Shown: positions 9,500-19,934 of the stretch, piece by piece
How positions within the stretch are numbered: position 1 is the stretch's first letter
Layout: each line of letters opens with the position of its first letter
NCBI GenBank assembly: GCA_022773945.1
Contig: JALFNS010000010.1
Coordinates: 1 to 64,000 of the forward strand
Origin: Clostridiales bacterium
Lineage (GTDB): Bacteria; Bacillota; Clostridia; Peptostreptococcales; Anaerovoracaceae
Direction: 5' to 3'
Length of the DNA stretch: 64,000 nt
Translations under genes and position numbers: made by a program
Notes under the pieces: model-generated
Seen by the model: only the letters and a program-made list of their open reading frames with translations
Told to the model about the DNA's origin: nothing
Databases searched by the model: none

Positions 9500-11140
9500 A
9501 TGCCTATAACGGAACTGCTGGAGAGAAATGCCAGAGAATTTCCCTATGACATAAGTCTTGTGGAAATCAATCCGGAGGAAGAAGCCTCCGCTCGCCGCAC
9601 ATGGAAGGAATTCAATCTTATTGAATCAAATCCCCACGAATACGGCAGGAAGGAGATGACCTGGAAGGAATTTGATGTCAAAGCCAACAGATTCGCCAAT
9701 CTTCTCCTGACAAGAGGCGTCAAGAAGGGCGACAAGATTGCCATACTCATGATGAACTGTCTTGACTGGCTTCCTGTATATTTCGGAATTCTCAAGACCG
9801 GCGCCCTGGCCGTACCTCTCAATTTCAGATATACTGCAGATGAAATCAGCTACTGCCTCGACAAAGCCGACTGCAGCGGACTGGTTTTCGGTCCCGAATT
9901 CACCGGACGTATAGAGAGCATCTGCGACAGCATACCTAAGGTGCGCACTCTCCTCTATGTGGGAGAAGACTGCCCAACCTTTGCCGACAGCTACGATCAG
10001 TACATCAAATACTGTTCGGACAGTGCTCCCGACATAAAACTCACGGAGGATGACTTCGCCGCAATCTATTTCTCATCGGGAACGACGGGATTCCCCAAGG
10101 CCATACTCCACAAGCACAGGAGCCTGAGTCATTCGGCAAAATGTGAGCAGAACCATCACCATCAGACGAAGAACGACGTATTCCTCTGCATACCTCCTCT
10201 CTATCACACGGGAGCGAAGATGCACTGGTTCGGCAGTCTCTTCTCAGGAAGCAAGGCTGTAATACTCAAGGGCACCAAGCCGGAACACATACTCAGAGCA
10301 GTTTCTGAAGAGAGATGCACCATCGTATGGCTTCTCGTGCCGTGGGCACAGGACATTCTGGATGCTATAGAGAGCGGTCGAATCAATCTCAGGGATTATC
10401 ACCTGGATCAGTGGCATCTGATGCATATAGGAGCTCAGCCTGTACCGCCTAGCCTTATCAAGAGATGGAAGGAAGTCTTCCCTCATCATCTCTACGATAC
10501 AAACTACGGACTTTCGGAATCAATAGGACCGGGATGCGTTCATCTGGGTGTTGAGAACATCCACAAGGTCGGCGCCATAGGCAAGGCCGGATACGGCTGG
10601 GAAACACGCATTGTCGATTCTTCAAGAAACGATGTGGCCCCGGGCACTGTGGGAGAACTGGCAGTTAGAGGTCCCGGCGTCATGACCTGCTACTACAACG
10701 ACCCTGAAGCCACAGACGAGGTTCTGGGTGACGGATGGCTCTATACCGGTGACATGGCAGAGGAAGACGAGGACGGCTTCATCTATCTCGTTGACAGGAA
10801 GAAGGACGTTATAATATCGGGAGGCGAGAATCTGTATCCTGTACAGATAGAAGACTTCCTGAGGAAGCATGACGATATCAATGACGTTGCCGTCATCGGA
10901 CTGCCGGATCAGAGACTGGGCGAAATAGCAGCAGCCATCATACAGCTCAAGGAAGGTCACAGCTGCACAGAAGAGGACATCAACAGCTACTGCATGGCTC
11001 TTCCTAGATACAAACGCCCTCGCAAGATAATCTTCGCAGAAGTTCCGAGAAACCCTACAGGCAAAATCGAGAAACCGAAGCTGCGCCGCATGTACAATGC
11101 AGAAGGAATCGTAGCCAAGGAAGTTGAAAAGAATAACTGA
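9500..11140 (+). CDS. AMP-dependent acyl-CoA synthetase/ligase
   Basis: AIYFSSGTTGFPKAILHKHRS, YGLSESIGPG, DGWLYTGDMAEEDEDGFIYLVDRKKDVIISGGENLYPVQIED, PTGKIEKPKLR motifs. Confidence 0.93.
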   Translation: MPITELLERNAREFPYDISLVEINPEEEASARRTWKEFNLIESNPHEYGRKEMTWKEFDVKANRFANLLLTRGVKKGDKIAILMMNCLDWLPVYFGILKTGALAVPLNFRYTADEISYCLDKADCSGLVFGPEFTGRIESICDSIPKVRTLLYVGEDCPTFADSYDQYIKYCSDSAPDIKLTEDDFAAIYFSSGTTGFPKAILHKHRSLSHSAKCEQNHHHQTKNDVFLCIPPLYHTGAKMHWFGSLFSGSKAVILKGTKPEHILRAVSEERCTIVWLLVPWAQDILDAIESGRINLRDYHLDQWHLMHIGAQPVPPSLIKRWKEVFPHHLYDTNYGLSESIGPGCVHLGVENIHKVGAIGKAGYGWETRIVDSSRNDVAPGTVGELAVRGPGVMTCYYNDPEATDEVLGDGWLYTGDMAEEDEDGFIYLVDRKKDVIISGGENLYPVQIEDFLRKHDDINDVAVIGLPDQRLGEIAAAIIQLKEGHSCTEEDINSYCMALPRYKRPRKIIFAEVPRNPTGKIEKPKLRRMYNAEGIVAKEVEKNN

Positions 11141-11150
11141 ACAAAGAATC

Positions 11151-11172
11151 GGCCGCCACTTTTAGTGGCGGC
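11151..11172 (+). terminator. Hairpin between the convergent acyl-CoA ligase and XRE genes
   Basis: ggccgccact-tt-agtggcggcc, perfect 10-bp arms 10 nt after the stop; weak T-tract. Confidence 0.55.
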
Positions 11173-11191
11173 CTGTTTGGTGCGGCAATGA

Positions 11192-11389
11192 TTACTCTTC
11201 CTCCCAGAAGAGCTCGTCCAGCGTCTTGCCCAGCTGTCTGCATATTGCCCGGCAGAGCTTTATCGTAGGATTGTAATCGCCCTTTTCGATACTGTTGATT
11301 GTCTGTCTTGAAACCCCTACCGCTTCGGCCAGTGCCTGCTGAGACATATCACAGGCAGCACGAGCGGCCTTTAGTCTCAGATTTTTCAC
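11192..11389 (-). CDS. Small XRE/HTH_3 transcriptional regulator
   Basis: 65 aa: KNLRLKAARAACDMSQQALAEAVGVSRQTINSIEKGDYNPTIKLCRAICRQLGKTLDELFWEEE. Confidence 0.93.
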   Translation of the reverse strand: MKNLRLKAARAACDMSQQALAEAVGVSRQTINSIEKGDYNPTIKLCRAICRQLGKTLDELFWEEE

Positions 11390-11895
11390 TGCATTTCCTC
11401 CTCGCCTTCCCTATTATCGATTCTTAATCTGATGAGCGATACAAGTCCGATTATGATAACCATACCGGCGCAAACCATGCATCCTATGCCTGTTTCGCTA
11501 CCCGTATCAGCCTTGAGATTCATGATTCCTATGACGGCACATAGGAGCCCTATCACTATAAGCAGAACAGCCCATTTTATGTAGCTCTGATTGATTGGGA
11601 AATATGCTTCCTTCCAAATGCAGTATACCGCATATATAACTACTGAAATGCCGACACCGATTATCATCATCACATATCCGCCAAGACCGGTATCAAAAGT
11701 CATGTCCACAACTCCCATAATGAGATTGTATGCCAGCAGTGTGTAGAACGCTATCTTACATGCCACGCCCTGCTCCCTCTCCTGTCTCTCGTCGTAGACT
11801 GCCTTTTCCTTAAAGAGCTTCTTTTTTACTATGATTCCCCCTATGGCAACTATCGCTATACCACAAAGAAATCCGATTCCGTAAGCAATACTCAT
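11386..11895 (-). CDS. Multi-TM membrane protein of unknown function, overlapping the XRE gene
   Basis: Several hydrophobic helices; 4-nt overlap with the downstream XRE regulator. Confidence 0.75.
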   Translation of the reverse strand: MSIAYGIGFLCGIAIVAIGGIIVKKKLFKEKAVYDERQEREQGVACKIAFYTLLAYNLIMGVVDMTFDTGLGGYVMMIIGVGISVVIYAVYCIWKEAYFPINQSYIKWAVLLIVIGLLCAVIGIMNLKADTGSETGIGCMVCAGMVIIIGLVSLIRLRIDNREGEEEMQ

Positions 11896-12113
11896 TTTTC
11901 TTTCCTCCCTTGTTACTATATGAGAGAGTATAACGTTAACTTTACATATTATCAAGTATATTTGACAATATGTTTGTAATATTTTCCATCACTTGCTTAG
12001 TCTTTAGTTTAGTTCCACATTTTGCACAATAGTGAGTGCTTTAATTTCAGTGGTCTATTTCAGCATATGCTGCTGTCTCACCGACATCCCATAATCTGAA
12101 ACCCATACCATTG

Positions 12114-12140
12114 AAAAAGGCCGCCGCTAAAGCGACAGCC
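12114..12140 (-). terminator. Intrinsic terminator downstream of the first ArsB/NhaD permease gene
   Basis: On minus: ggctgtcgct-tt-agcggcggcc followed by TTTTT; arms pair fully with two G-U wobbles. Confidence 0.7.
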
Positions 12141-12168
12141 CAATCAGTCAAAGTATTAAAATTGATTT

Positions 12169-13449
12169 CTATCCCCAATACCCTCCGAAGAGTATGAGCA
12201 GATATATGGTGGCTAGTACGATAGACATTATCATCATAGGTGCTCCAACCTTGAGGAAGTCCATGAAGGTTATAGGATATCCTTTTCTGTTCGATATGCC
12301 TGTTAGAACAACATTCGCAGATGCTCCGATTATCGTTCCGTTGCCGCCGAAGCATGCTCCGATGGAGACAGCCCACCAGAGAGGCCATACATCTATTCCC
12401 TCGGACTGCATTGTCATAATCAGAGGTATAAGAGTTGCCACGAACGGAATATTGTCCAGAACAGCCGAACAAAGTGCCGATACCCAGAGAATTACTATCA
12501 TGAGAATTACATAGTGTGTTCCCGTGGCGCTTATCATGGCATCAGCCAGCATTCTGATCAGACCCACCTTCTCAAGGCCTCCAACCACAACGAAGAGGAA
12601 GGCGAAGAACACAATCGTCGGCCATTCAACATCGTGAACGGTTTCCTCCACATCCTGTCTGCCTATCATTATCATTATTGCTGCGCAGGAGAGCGCGATA
12701 ATGCTTGTCTTGAGCTCCAGTGTATCGTGAAGAATGAAAGCAGTGGCTACAACAAGTATCATAACTATACTCTTGATAAACAGAGCGTGATCCTTGATTT
12801 CCGCTTTCTCGTCCATCTGACATACCAGCTCCATTTTCTCAGGTGAAACCGAGAGTCTCTTGCCGTAGAGAATCCTGAATCCGAGTACAGTGGCAATCAT
12901 TACGATAACCACGATAGGCCCGTCATATATCACAAACTGCAGGAAGCTTATGTCTGCTGCGCTTCCCAGCATTATATTAGGAGGATCGCCTATGAGTGTG
13001 GCCGTTCCGCCCACATTTGACGATATAATCTGAGTCATAAGGTACGGCACCGGGTTCAGCTCAAGTGTCTTGCATATACTGAAGGTCATCGGACCTATGA
13101 GCAGAACCGTTGTTACGTTATCAAGGAACGCCGAAAGCACCGCAGTGATAATCATGAAGTACACCATTATCCTCCATGGATTACCCTTGGCGAGTTTCGC
13201 AGCCTTTACCGCCAGAAATTCGAAGATACCCGAATTCTTGACAACAGCCACGAACATCATCATTCCCAGAAGCACCCCTATGGTGTTGAAATCAATAAAG
13301 TCCAGAGCTTCACCCGGTTCCAGAATGCCAAGCAGTACCAGAAGCATGGCACCTATGAGAGCACAGGCGGCACGGTGGAGTTTTTCGGAAACGATGACGG
13401 CTATTACAGCAACGAAGATTACAAGCGCTATAATTTGTGATGCAGTCAT
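12169..13449 (-). CDS. ArsB/NhaD (SLC13-like ion transporter superfamily) permease, copy 1
   Basis: MTASQIIALVIFVAVIAVIVSEKLHRAACALIGAMLLVLLGILEP...NVGGTATLIGDPPNIMLG...GACFGGNGTIIGASANVV; start at the internal ATG at 13449. Confidence 0.92.
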   Translation of the reverse strand: MTASQIIALVIFVAVIAVIVSEKLHRAACALIGAMLLVLLGILEPGEALDFIDFNTIGVLLGMMMFVAVVKNSGIFEFLAVKAAKLAKGNPWRIMVYFMIITAVLSAFLDNVTTVLLIGPMTFSICKTLELNPVPYLMTQIISSNVGGTATLIGDPPNIMLGSAADISFLQFVIYDGPIVVIVMIATVLGFRILYGKRLSVSPEKMELVCQMDEKAEIKDHALFIKSIVMILVVATAFILHDTLELKTSIIALSCAAIMIMIGRQDVEETVHDVEWPTIVFFAFLFVVVGGLEKVGLIRMLADAMISATGTHYVILMIVILWVSALCSAVLDNIPFVATLIPLIMTMQSEGIDVWPLWWAVSIGACFGGNGTIIGASANVVLTGISNRKGYPITFMDFLKVGAPMMIMSIVLATIYLLILFGGYWG

Positions 13450-13593
13450 TTTCTTACCTCCCAAATCAAAACTAGTCAGTACTTCCCTAAATACCCTTTG
13501 TCTATTATTATCCCTCTTTAAAAATAAATGAGCAAGCCCTTTTTGGACCTGCTCATATACTAATATTCTGTCTAGCACTTTAGTTGTATCCGT

Positions 13594-14874
13594 TTATCCC
13601 CAGTATCCGCCGAAAAGTATCAGGAGATATCCCGTTGCCAGGAGCACGGTGAGAATCATCATAGGAGCTCCAACCTTCAGGAACTCGACGAAGGTTATAG
13701 GATATCCCTTGCGTCCGGATATTCCCGTGAGAACAACGTTGGCGGATGCGCCGATTATTGTTCCGTTGCCGCCGAAGCATGCTCCCAGAGATACAGCCCA
13801 CCAGAGAGGCCATACGTCTATTCCCTCAGCCTGCATCGTGGTGATTAGAGGTATAAGCGTAGCTACGAACGGTATATTGTCCAGTATCGCCGAGCATATT
13901 GCCGATACCCAGAGGATTACTATCATGAGAATCACATAGTGTGTTCCCGTAGCCTTAATCATCTCGTCGGCCAGCATTTCTATGAGGCCCACCTTCTCAA
14001 GACCGCCTACAACTACGAATAGGAATGCGAAGAAGACTATCGTCGGCCACTCAACATCATGCACCGTCTCCTCAACATCCTGTCTGCCTATCATTATCAT
14101 GATAGCCGCACATGAGAGAGCAATGATACTTGTCTTCAGCTCCAGAGTGTCATGAAGGATGAAGGCAAGCGCAACGAAGATGATCATTACGATACTCTTG
14201 ATAAACAGCACCCTGTCCTTGATTTCAGCCTTCTCGTCCATCTGGCATACAAGCTCCATTTTCTCCGGTGAAACCGACAGGTTCTTTCCGTATATGAACT
14301 TGAATGCGAATATGATGGCAATCATACATATCACAACTATAGGACCATCGTATATTATGAACTGCAGGAAGGATATTCCCGTAGCACTTCCTATCATAAT
14401 GTTAGGAGGGTCTCCTATAAGAGTTGCCGTTCCTCCCACATTGGAGGCCATAATCTGCGTCATGATGAAAGGTACCGGATTTATATCCAGAGCCTTACAT
14501 ATACTGAATGTCATCGGGCCTATGAGCAGAACTGTCGTAACATTGTCAAGAAATGCCGAAAGCACCGCAGTGATTATCATGAAGTAAACCATGATTTTCC
14601 ACGGATTTCCTTTGGCGATTTTAGCGGACTTAACCGCCAGATATTCGAAAATACCCGAATTCTTGATTACCGCCACGAACATCATCATTCCCAGCAGAAC
14701 GCCAATTGTGTTGAAGTCGATGAAGCCAAGAGCCTCTATAGGCTCGAGTATTCCCAGCAGAACCAGAAGCATGGCACCTATGAGAGCACAGGCGGCACGG
14801 TGGAGCTTCTCGGAAACGATTACTGCTATCACAGCAACAAATATGGCTAGAGCAATTATCTGTGTTGTAGTCAT
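13594..14874 (-). CDS. ArsB/NhaD permease, copy 2 (tandem paralogue of 12169-13449)
   Basis: 426 aa, nearly colinear with copy 1, same length and motifs. Confidence 0.93.
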   Translation of the reverse strand: MTTTQIIALAIFVAVIAVIVSEKLHRAACALIGAMLLVLLGILEPIEALGFIDFNTIGVLLGMMMFVAVIKNSGIFEYLAVKSAKIAKGNPWKIMVYFMIITAVLSAFLDNVTTVLLIGPMTFSICKALDINPVPFIMTQIMASNVGGTATLIGDPPNIMIGSATGISFLQFIIYDGPIVVICMIAIIFAFKFIYGKNLSVSPEKMELVCQMDEKAEIKDRVLFIKSIVMIIFVALAFILHDTLELKTSIIALSCAAIMIMIGRQDVEETVHDVEWPTIVFFAFLFVVVGGLEKVGLIEMLADEMIKATGTHYVILMIVILWVSAICSAILDNIPFVATLIPLITTMQAEGIDVWPLWWAVSLGACFGGNGTIIGASANVVLTGISGRKGYPITFVEFLKVGAPMMILTVLLATGYLLILFGGYWG

Positions 14875-14953
14875 ATTTTGTCCTCCTACCTAACCAAACT
14901 GAAATTGTATACAGCACACAGTATCTCACATTTCCGCCCTGCTGTCAACAAAA

Positions 14954-15535
14954 TCAGAATTTTTTGTCAAAATCATCGAAGTCGTCAAAGTCGTCAGGTC
15001 TGCTTATATATGTAGTTTCTCTTTCGGCTCTCTGCCGTACTTCTTTCGGTTCTCTCTCCGGGAAGTAATCCCGAATCACACTTCTTTTCTTTTTCTGAGG
15101 ACTCCATTCATCCCGGTACTCGTCCCTGCCGTATCTGTCATCTCTGTATCCCAAATCGTCATATCCGCCGTAACCGTCGTAACCCTGAGGACCGTAGCCC
15201 TGCTGCATGTTTCGTCTCTGGGCCTCATAATACCTACGCTCCTCACGGAGGCGCTGCTCCTCTCTGCGCAGTCGTTCCTCCGCTTCTTCAAGCCGGGCCT
15301 TCTTTTTCCGTTTCCGGCTCACCTTGAAGCATATGGATACAACAATTATCGCCACTATAAGCAGCAGAGCCAGCAGGCCCAGCATCATAACCTTGTTGGT
15401 GAGATCCTCGATCTGCTGCGCCTGATAATCGCTGAAAGCTTCAAGCTCCGCAATTTTCTGCCGGAAAAATTCTCTCAGACTCTGTGTATATGTGCTTATC
15501 AGATAACCTATATCAAGTGTTGACTCGCTGTCCAT
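14954..15535 (-). CDS. Single-TM protein with coiled coil and charged/tyrosine-rich tail, unknown function
   Basis: TM segment VMMLGLLALLLIVAIIVVSICF followed by an RRKKKARLEEAEERLRREEQRLREERR coiled coil and a GYGPQGYDGYGGYDDLGYRDDRYGRDEYRD tail. Confidence 0.75.
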   Translation of the reverse strand: MDSESTLDIGYLISTYTQSLREFFRQKIAELEAFSDYQAQQIEDLTNKVMMLGLLALLLIVAIIVVSICFKVSRKRKKKARLEEAEERLRREEQRLREERRYYEAQRRNMQQGYGPQGYDGYGGYDDLGYRDDRYGRDEYRDEWSPQKKKRSVIRDYFPEREPKEVRQRAERETTYISRPDDFDDFDDFDKKF

Positions 15536-15544
15536 TTCACCCTC

Positions 15545-16801
15545 CTAATCTTCAAACCTCAATTCCTCGGGAACCATGCTTCCTCCGGTAGCCCAGAACA
15601 CATGTGTTCCCTTCGCCGCCATCTCCCTGTACTCTTCGGATTCAGCAACTCCCTTTATCCCCGGGAATGCGGCACATGCAGACGGCTCAATGTATATATC
15701 CTCAAGCTTCAGAAGATTCTCGGCCAGAGGAATGAGCTGTCCGTCATCAACGGTGAAGGCTCCTTCGAGAAGAGTCTCCATTATATTGCTTACAAGAGGC
15801 GACGGTCTGCCTACAGCCAGTCCGTCCGCATTGGTCCTGCCGTCTATTCCCACATCGCGACAGCTGATTTTCTCATGTTCACCTGTAATCAGACCCAGCG
15901 TCATACATGGAGCATGTGTAGGCTCAGCGAAGAAGCAGTGAATATGCTCACCGAACATCTTTTTCAGCCCGTAGGTGACACCGCCGGGAGCACCGCCGAC
16001 GCCGCAAGGCAGATATACAAACACAGGATTCTCCTCTGACGGCACTATATTCTCCCTCTCGAACTGGCCGCGTATTCTCTCCGCCGCCACTGCATAGCCG
16101 CAGAAAAGGTCTCTGGAGCTCTCATCGTCCACGAAATGGCATTTCGGATCTGCAGCTGCAGCCTTGCGTCCTTCGGCAACAGCCTTCTGGTAATCATCCG
16201 GATATTCAACAACCGTTACGCCTTTGCTCCTCAGCATATCCTTCTTCCACTGTCTGGCGTCCGCCGACATGTGGACGGTCACATCGAATCCCAGTTTGGC
16301 GCTGATTATGCCTATGGACAGCCCCAGATTGCCCGTGGAACCGACTGCCACCTTGTACCCGGAGAATACCTTTCTGAACTCGTCACTGTCTATTATGCTG
16401 TAATCATCCCCTTCTTTGAGAAGACCTTCATCCATGGCGATTTTTTCTGCCAGCTTCAGTATTTCATAGATACCGCCTCTTGCCTTGACCGATCCCGATA
16501 CAGCCAGATGACTGTCGCATTTCAGGTAGACTTTGCCCGGCACCTCAATGTCGTACCTGGCCTCCAGGTACTTCTTCATGTCCGGTATTTCCTTCAGAGG
16601 TGATTCTATTATTCCTCCCGTCGCGGCAGTCTCAGGAAACGCCTTGAGAATGTAGGGCGCGAAACGCTTAAGTCTGTCGGAAGCGTCTCTGACCATGTCC
16701 TCCGTAATCAGATCACCGTTGTATTCTCCCGTATAACTGTCATTTATCCAGAATATCTCTCTGTAGTTCTTCATCTGTTCCACATAGCTGCTCTTCATCA
16801 T
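15545..16801 (-). CDS. dsdA: D-serine ammonia-lyase
   Basis: [15 protein letters not shown]...[27 protein letters not shown]...[15 protein letters not shown]...[18 protein letters not shown]. Confidence 0.95.
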   Translation of the reverse strand: MMKSSYVEQMKNYREIFWINDSYTGEYNGDLITEDMVRDASDRLKRFAPYILKAFPETAATGGIIESPLKEIPDMKKYLEARYDIEVPGKVYLKCDSHLAVSGSVKARGGIYEILKLAEKIAMDEGLLKEGDDYSIIDSDEFRKVFSGYKVAVGSTGNLGLSIGIISAKLGFDVTVHMSADARQWKKDMLRSKGVTVVEYPDDYQKAVAEGRKAAAADPKCHFVDDESSRDLFCGYAVAAERIRGQFERENIVPSEENPVFVYLPCGVGGAPGGVTYGLKKMFGEHIHCFFAEPTHAPCMTLGLITGEHEKISCRDVGIDGRTNADGLAVGRPSPLVSNIMETLLEGAFTVDDGQLIPLAENLLKLEDIYIEPSACAAFPGIKGVAESEEYREMAAKGTHVFWATGGSMVPEELRFED

Positions 16802-17577
16802 TCACACTCCTTATTTCCGGATTTACGTGATATCACATAATATGGCAATGCCACGCACAGGGTACCGCCGATAATGTTACCCAGGGCTGCCACAAAAATA
16901 TTATAAAAGTATCCTGCCAGTGTCAGTTCTCCTCCGGTCTGCACCAGCAGAGACGTTGTAAGAAGAGTCATGTTGGCAATACTGTGTTCGAAACCTGTCG
17001 TCACAAAGGCGAAGAGGCACCAGAAAATCATTATCAGCTTACCTGCTTCGCTCTTGCATCTGAAACCGCACCAGACTGCCAGACACACCAGCATGTTACA
17101 GAGTACGGCCCTGCATATAAGCTGAACAGGATCGAGCGATGCCTTCATAACCGCGGACTGAACCATGAATTCTCCCACAGCTCCGTCGGCAAGTCCGGTG
17201 CAGCTGTATATGAGAGACAGCAGCACAGCTCCTGCCCAGTTGCCCGCGAAGCATATCGCCCATAGGCATATCATGCGGGACACCTTGATTCTTCTCTCAA
17301 TGACGCCGGCAAGCATAACCATGTTGTTACCGGTGAAAAGCTCCGCTCCCGCCATAACCACAAGGCTCAGTGCGACACCGAAGGAAAGTCCCATAACAAT
17401 TTTGGTGCATGAAGCCCCGTCAAGACAGGCTCCCGCCGTGAACGCCAGCAGAATCCCGAATCCTATGAATGCTCCCGCCATAACCGAGGCCGCCACATAC
17501 CCGCCGGGATTTTTTCTTAAAAACCCGGTCTTGCTCTCGGCAGCCCCGCACATCAACTCAAACTCGTCACTGAACAT
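16798..17577 (-). CDS. Formate/nitrite transporter family channel
   Basis: [33 protein letters not shown] and GNIIGGT motifs; 4-nt overlap with dsdA. Confidence 0.92.
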   Translation of the reverse strand: MFSDEFELMCGAAESKTGFLRKNPGGYVAASVMAGAFIGFGILLAFTAGACLDGASCTKIVMGLSFGVALSLVVMAGAELFTGNNMVMLAGVIERRIKVSRMICLWAICFAGNWAGAVLLSLIYSCTGLADGAVGEFMVQSAVMKASLDPVQLICRAVLCNMLVCLAVWCGFRCKSEAGKLIMIFWCLFAFVTTGFEHSIANMTLLTTSLLVQTGGELTLAGYFYNIFVAALGNIIGGTLCVALPYYVISRKSGNKECE

Positions 17578-17589
17578 ATTGCCTCCTTG

Positions 17590-19893
17590 TTATTCATCCA
17601 TCAGACCTCCCTTGATAAGTCTGTCAACCATCCTGTAATCTCCCATGAGCCACAGTATATCACCTTTTCTTATTATTGTATCTATATCCGGGCTGACTAT
17701 AGGCAGATTTCCTCGCTCAATGCCTATAATTGTTCCCTTGTAGCGCATGCGTATATCGCTGTTCTTTATGCTTTTGCGTATATACGGTGAACGGCTCTTT
17801 ATCTCAATAGGAACGCACATTAGCTGATCCCTCTCAGGAACATTATGGAACACCTGAGAATATATATAATCCTTGAGAATCATATCGTCGGTATCCGTGT
17901 ACTGGATGCAGTCGTCATCCTCCAGAAGAATGGTGCAGGCATCCACCTCGTTCCAGGTTCCCATCATCTGCATTATATCACCGGATTTTACCACAAAATC
18001 CGCAGGCGGCAGATTTATGTACTGCCCGTCCCTTATAATTCTGATTATGGTAACCACGAAGGTCTTTCTCGACGTGAAGTCGTATATGGTCTCATTGTAA
18101 TCCGCATCGGTGACCTCGAATTCTATAACATAAAGTGATTCATCCAGCCATCTGTGGCTGTCATTCAGCTTTCGTTCCCGCTTCTTCCTGTCCAGAATGT
18201 TCTGGGCAAAGTTTGAAGTAAACCTTCTCTCCATATCCATGGTAACACCATTCAGCCAGCTGGACCTGGTCACCGGTACGATTGCCACCAGTGCGGCCGC
18301 GAAGAGAATCAGGAAAGGTATCCTGAAAACTTCCCGTATCACCAGTGCCATGAAACAGGCAGCAATGAGTATCCTGATAATTTTCAGCGTGATGAGCGGC
18401 AGGTGATTGGATCTGTGTTTTACCCACAGCTTCACGAAATGCGCATTCTTCGTCGTGTGCATGAAATTGGCGAAAGGCAGCATTATCACAATCATTATAA
18501 GTGCCGAAAGTATTCCGGCTGCCATATCCGAAGCCATCACTCCGCGCAGAGCAGGCATCAGGAACCTCGTTCCCACCCAGTACACAGCGAACATGATGAG
18601 TGAGCACACTCCGGTTCTCACCGCCACGTTCTTTATATACATGTTCCAGTCGTGATCTTTCACCCTGCTGCTCTGGCTTTCGGAAGTATTCTTGCGAATC
18701 GATATCTTGACTCTCTCCGGCAGCTTCTTTTCGAGAAGACTGTAAACCTTTTCTCCGCTCTTGACCATTACAGGCGTTGCGAAGGAAGTTATTACAGATA
18801 CACACACTATTATCGGATAGAGGAAGTCGCTTATGACACCCAGACTCATGCCCATGGTTGCTATGATAAAGGAGAATTCTCCTATCTGCACCATGCTGAA
18901 ACCGCCTCTGATGGCCGTCTGCAGAGACTGTCCCGAGAGGATGATTCCCGCCGTGGAGAATATGAGCTGACCTATTATAACCGTCAGGCTTATTACTATT
19001 ATCGGCACTATGTATTCCACCAGAAGCACCGGATCGATAAGCATGCCCACGGAAACGAAGAACACTGCTCCGAAGAGATCCTTGACCGGTCCCACCAGAT
19101 GCTCTATCCGTTCCACGAAGCCTGTGCTGGCGAGAATAGAACCTGCGAGGAATGCCCCCAGTGCCGACGAAAAACCTATGAGATTGGCAATCATCACCAT
19201 TACAAGACAGAATGCGATTGAAATAATCACCAGGATTTCGTCGGTAAAGAGCTTGCCGATTTTCTTGAAAATGCTGGGAACAAGATATATTCCCGCGATG
19301 AGCCACACGGCGAGGTATACAACCATGAGTCCCAGATTTCCTACCAGCTCCCATCCGGAAACGCTCTGTCCCACAGATATTGCCGGCAGAACTATGAGCA
19401 TGAAAATTCCCGCTATATCCTCTATGATAAGCGCTCCCAGAATCAGCTGGGCGAATTTCTCCTCCTTCAGTTTATACTCCTCATATGTCTTGAGTATTAT
19501 CATCGTTGAGGAAATCGAAACCATTCCGCCCAGGAAAATGCAGTCGAACTTGTCCCATCCGAGGAAATATCCGACTCCTGTTCCAAGCAAAATCATGGCG
19601 GACATGACGGTTGCCACCACGGTAAAGGCACTGCCTCCCACCTTGGCCAGCTTGATGAAGCTGAACTCCAGCCCCAGACCGAACATAAGAAATATTACGC
19701 CTATATCGGCCCATGTTACTATATCCTCACTGGATATAACGGTTGGCAGATATACGAAATTCGGGCTTATTAAAAAGCCCGAAATAATATAGCCGAGTAC
19801 TACCGGCTGTTTTATTTTCCTGAAGATTACCGTGACTATGCCGGCCACGGACAGTATCAGAGTAAGGTCGACTATGAGAGTCTCCAGATGCAT
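17590..19893 (-). CDS. CPA2-family cation:proton antiporter (Kef-like) with C-terminal TrkA-C domains
   Basis: 767 aa; KQPVVLGYIISGFLISP...FMFGLGLEFSF...SSTMIILKTYEE...SALGAFLAGSILAST; C-terminal RCK_C-like segments. Confidence 0.92.
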   Translation of the reverse strand: MHLETLIVDLTLILSVAGIVTVIFRKIKQPVVLGYIISGFLISPNFVYLPTVISSEDIVTWADIGVIFLMFGLGLEFSFIKLAKVGGSAFTVVATVMSAMILLGTGVGYFLGWDKFDCIFLGGMVSISSTMIILKTYEEYKLKEEKFAQLILGALIIEDIAGIFMLIVLPAISVGQSVSGWELVGNLGLMVVYLAVWLIAGIYLVPSIFKKIGKLFTDEILVIISIAFCLVMVMIANLIGFSSALGAFLAGSILASTGFVERIEHLVGPVKDLFGAVFFVSVGMLIDPVLLVEYIVPIIVISLTVIIGQLIFSTAGIILSGQSLQTAIRGGFSMVQIGEFSFIIATMGMSLGVISDFLYPIIVCVSVITSFATPVMVKSGEKVYSLLEKKLPERVKISIRKNTSESQSSRVKDHDWNMYIKNVAVRTGVCSLIMFAVYWVGTRFLMPALRGVMASDMAAGILSALIMIVIMLPFANFMHTTKNAHFVKLWVKHRSNHLPLITLKIIRILIAACFMALVIREVFRIPFLILFAAALVAIVPVTRSSWLNGVTMDMERRFTSNFAQNILDRKKRERKLNDSHRWLDESLYVIEFEVTDADYNETIYDFTSRKTFVVTIIRIIRDGQYINLPPADFVVKSGDIMQMMGTWNEVDACTILLEDDDCIQYTDTDDMILKDYIYSQVFHNVPERDQLMCVPIEIKSRSPYIRKSIKNSDIRMRYKGTIIGIERGNLPIVSPDIDTIIRKGDILWLMGDYRMVDRLIKGGLMDE

Positions 19894-19934
19894 TTAACCC
19901 CTCCTCATATTCTGAATTATTTTCTTATATTATA

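Noticed and set aside
18161-19354. 397-aa minus-strand ORF inside the CPA2 antiporter gene
   Set aside because: Out-of-frame shadow ORF of a well-supported antiporter.
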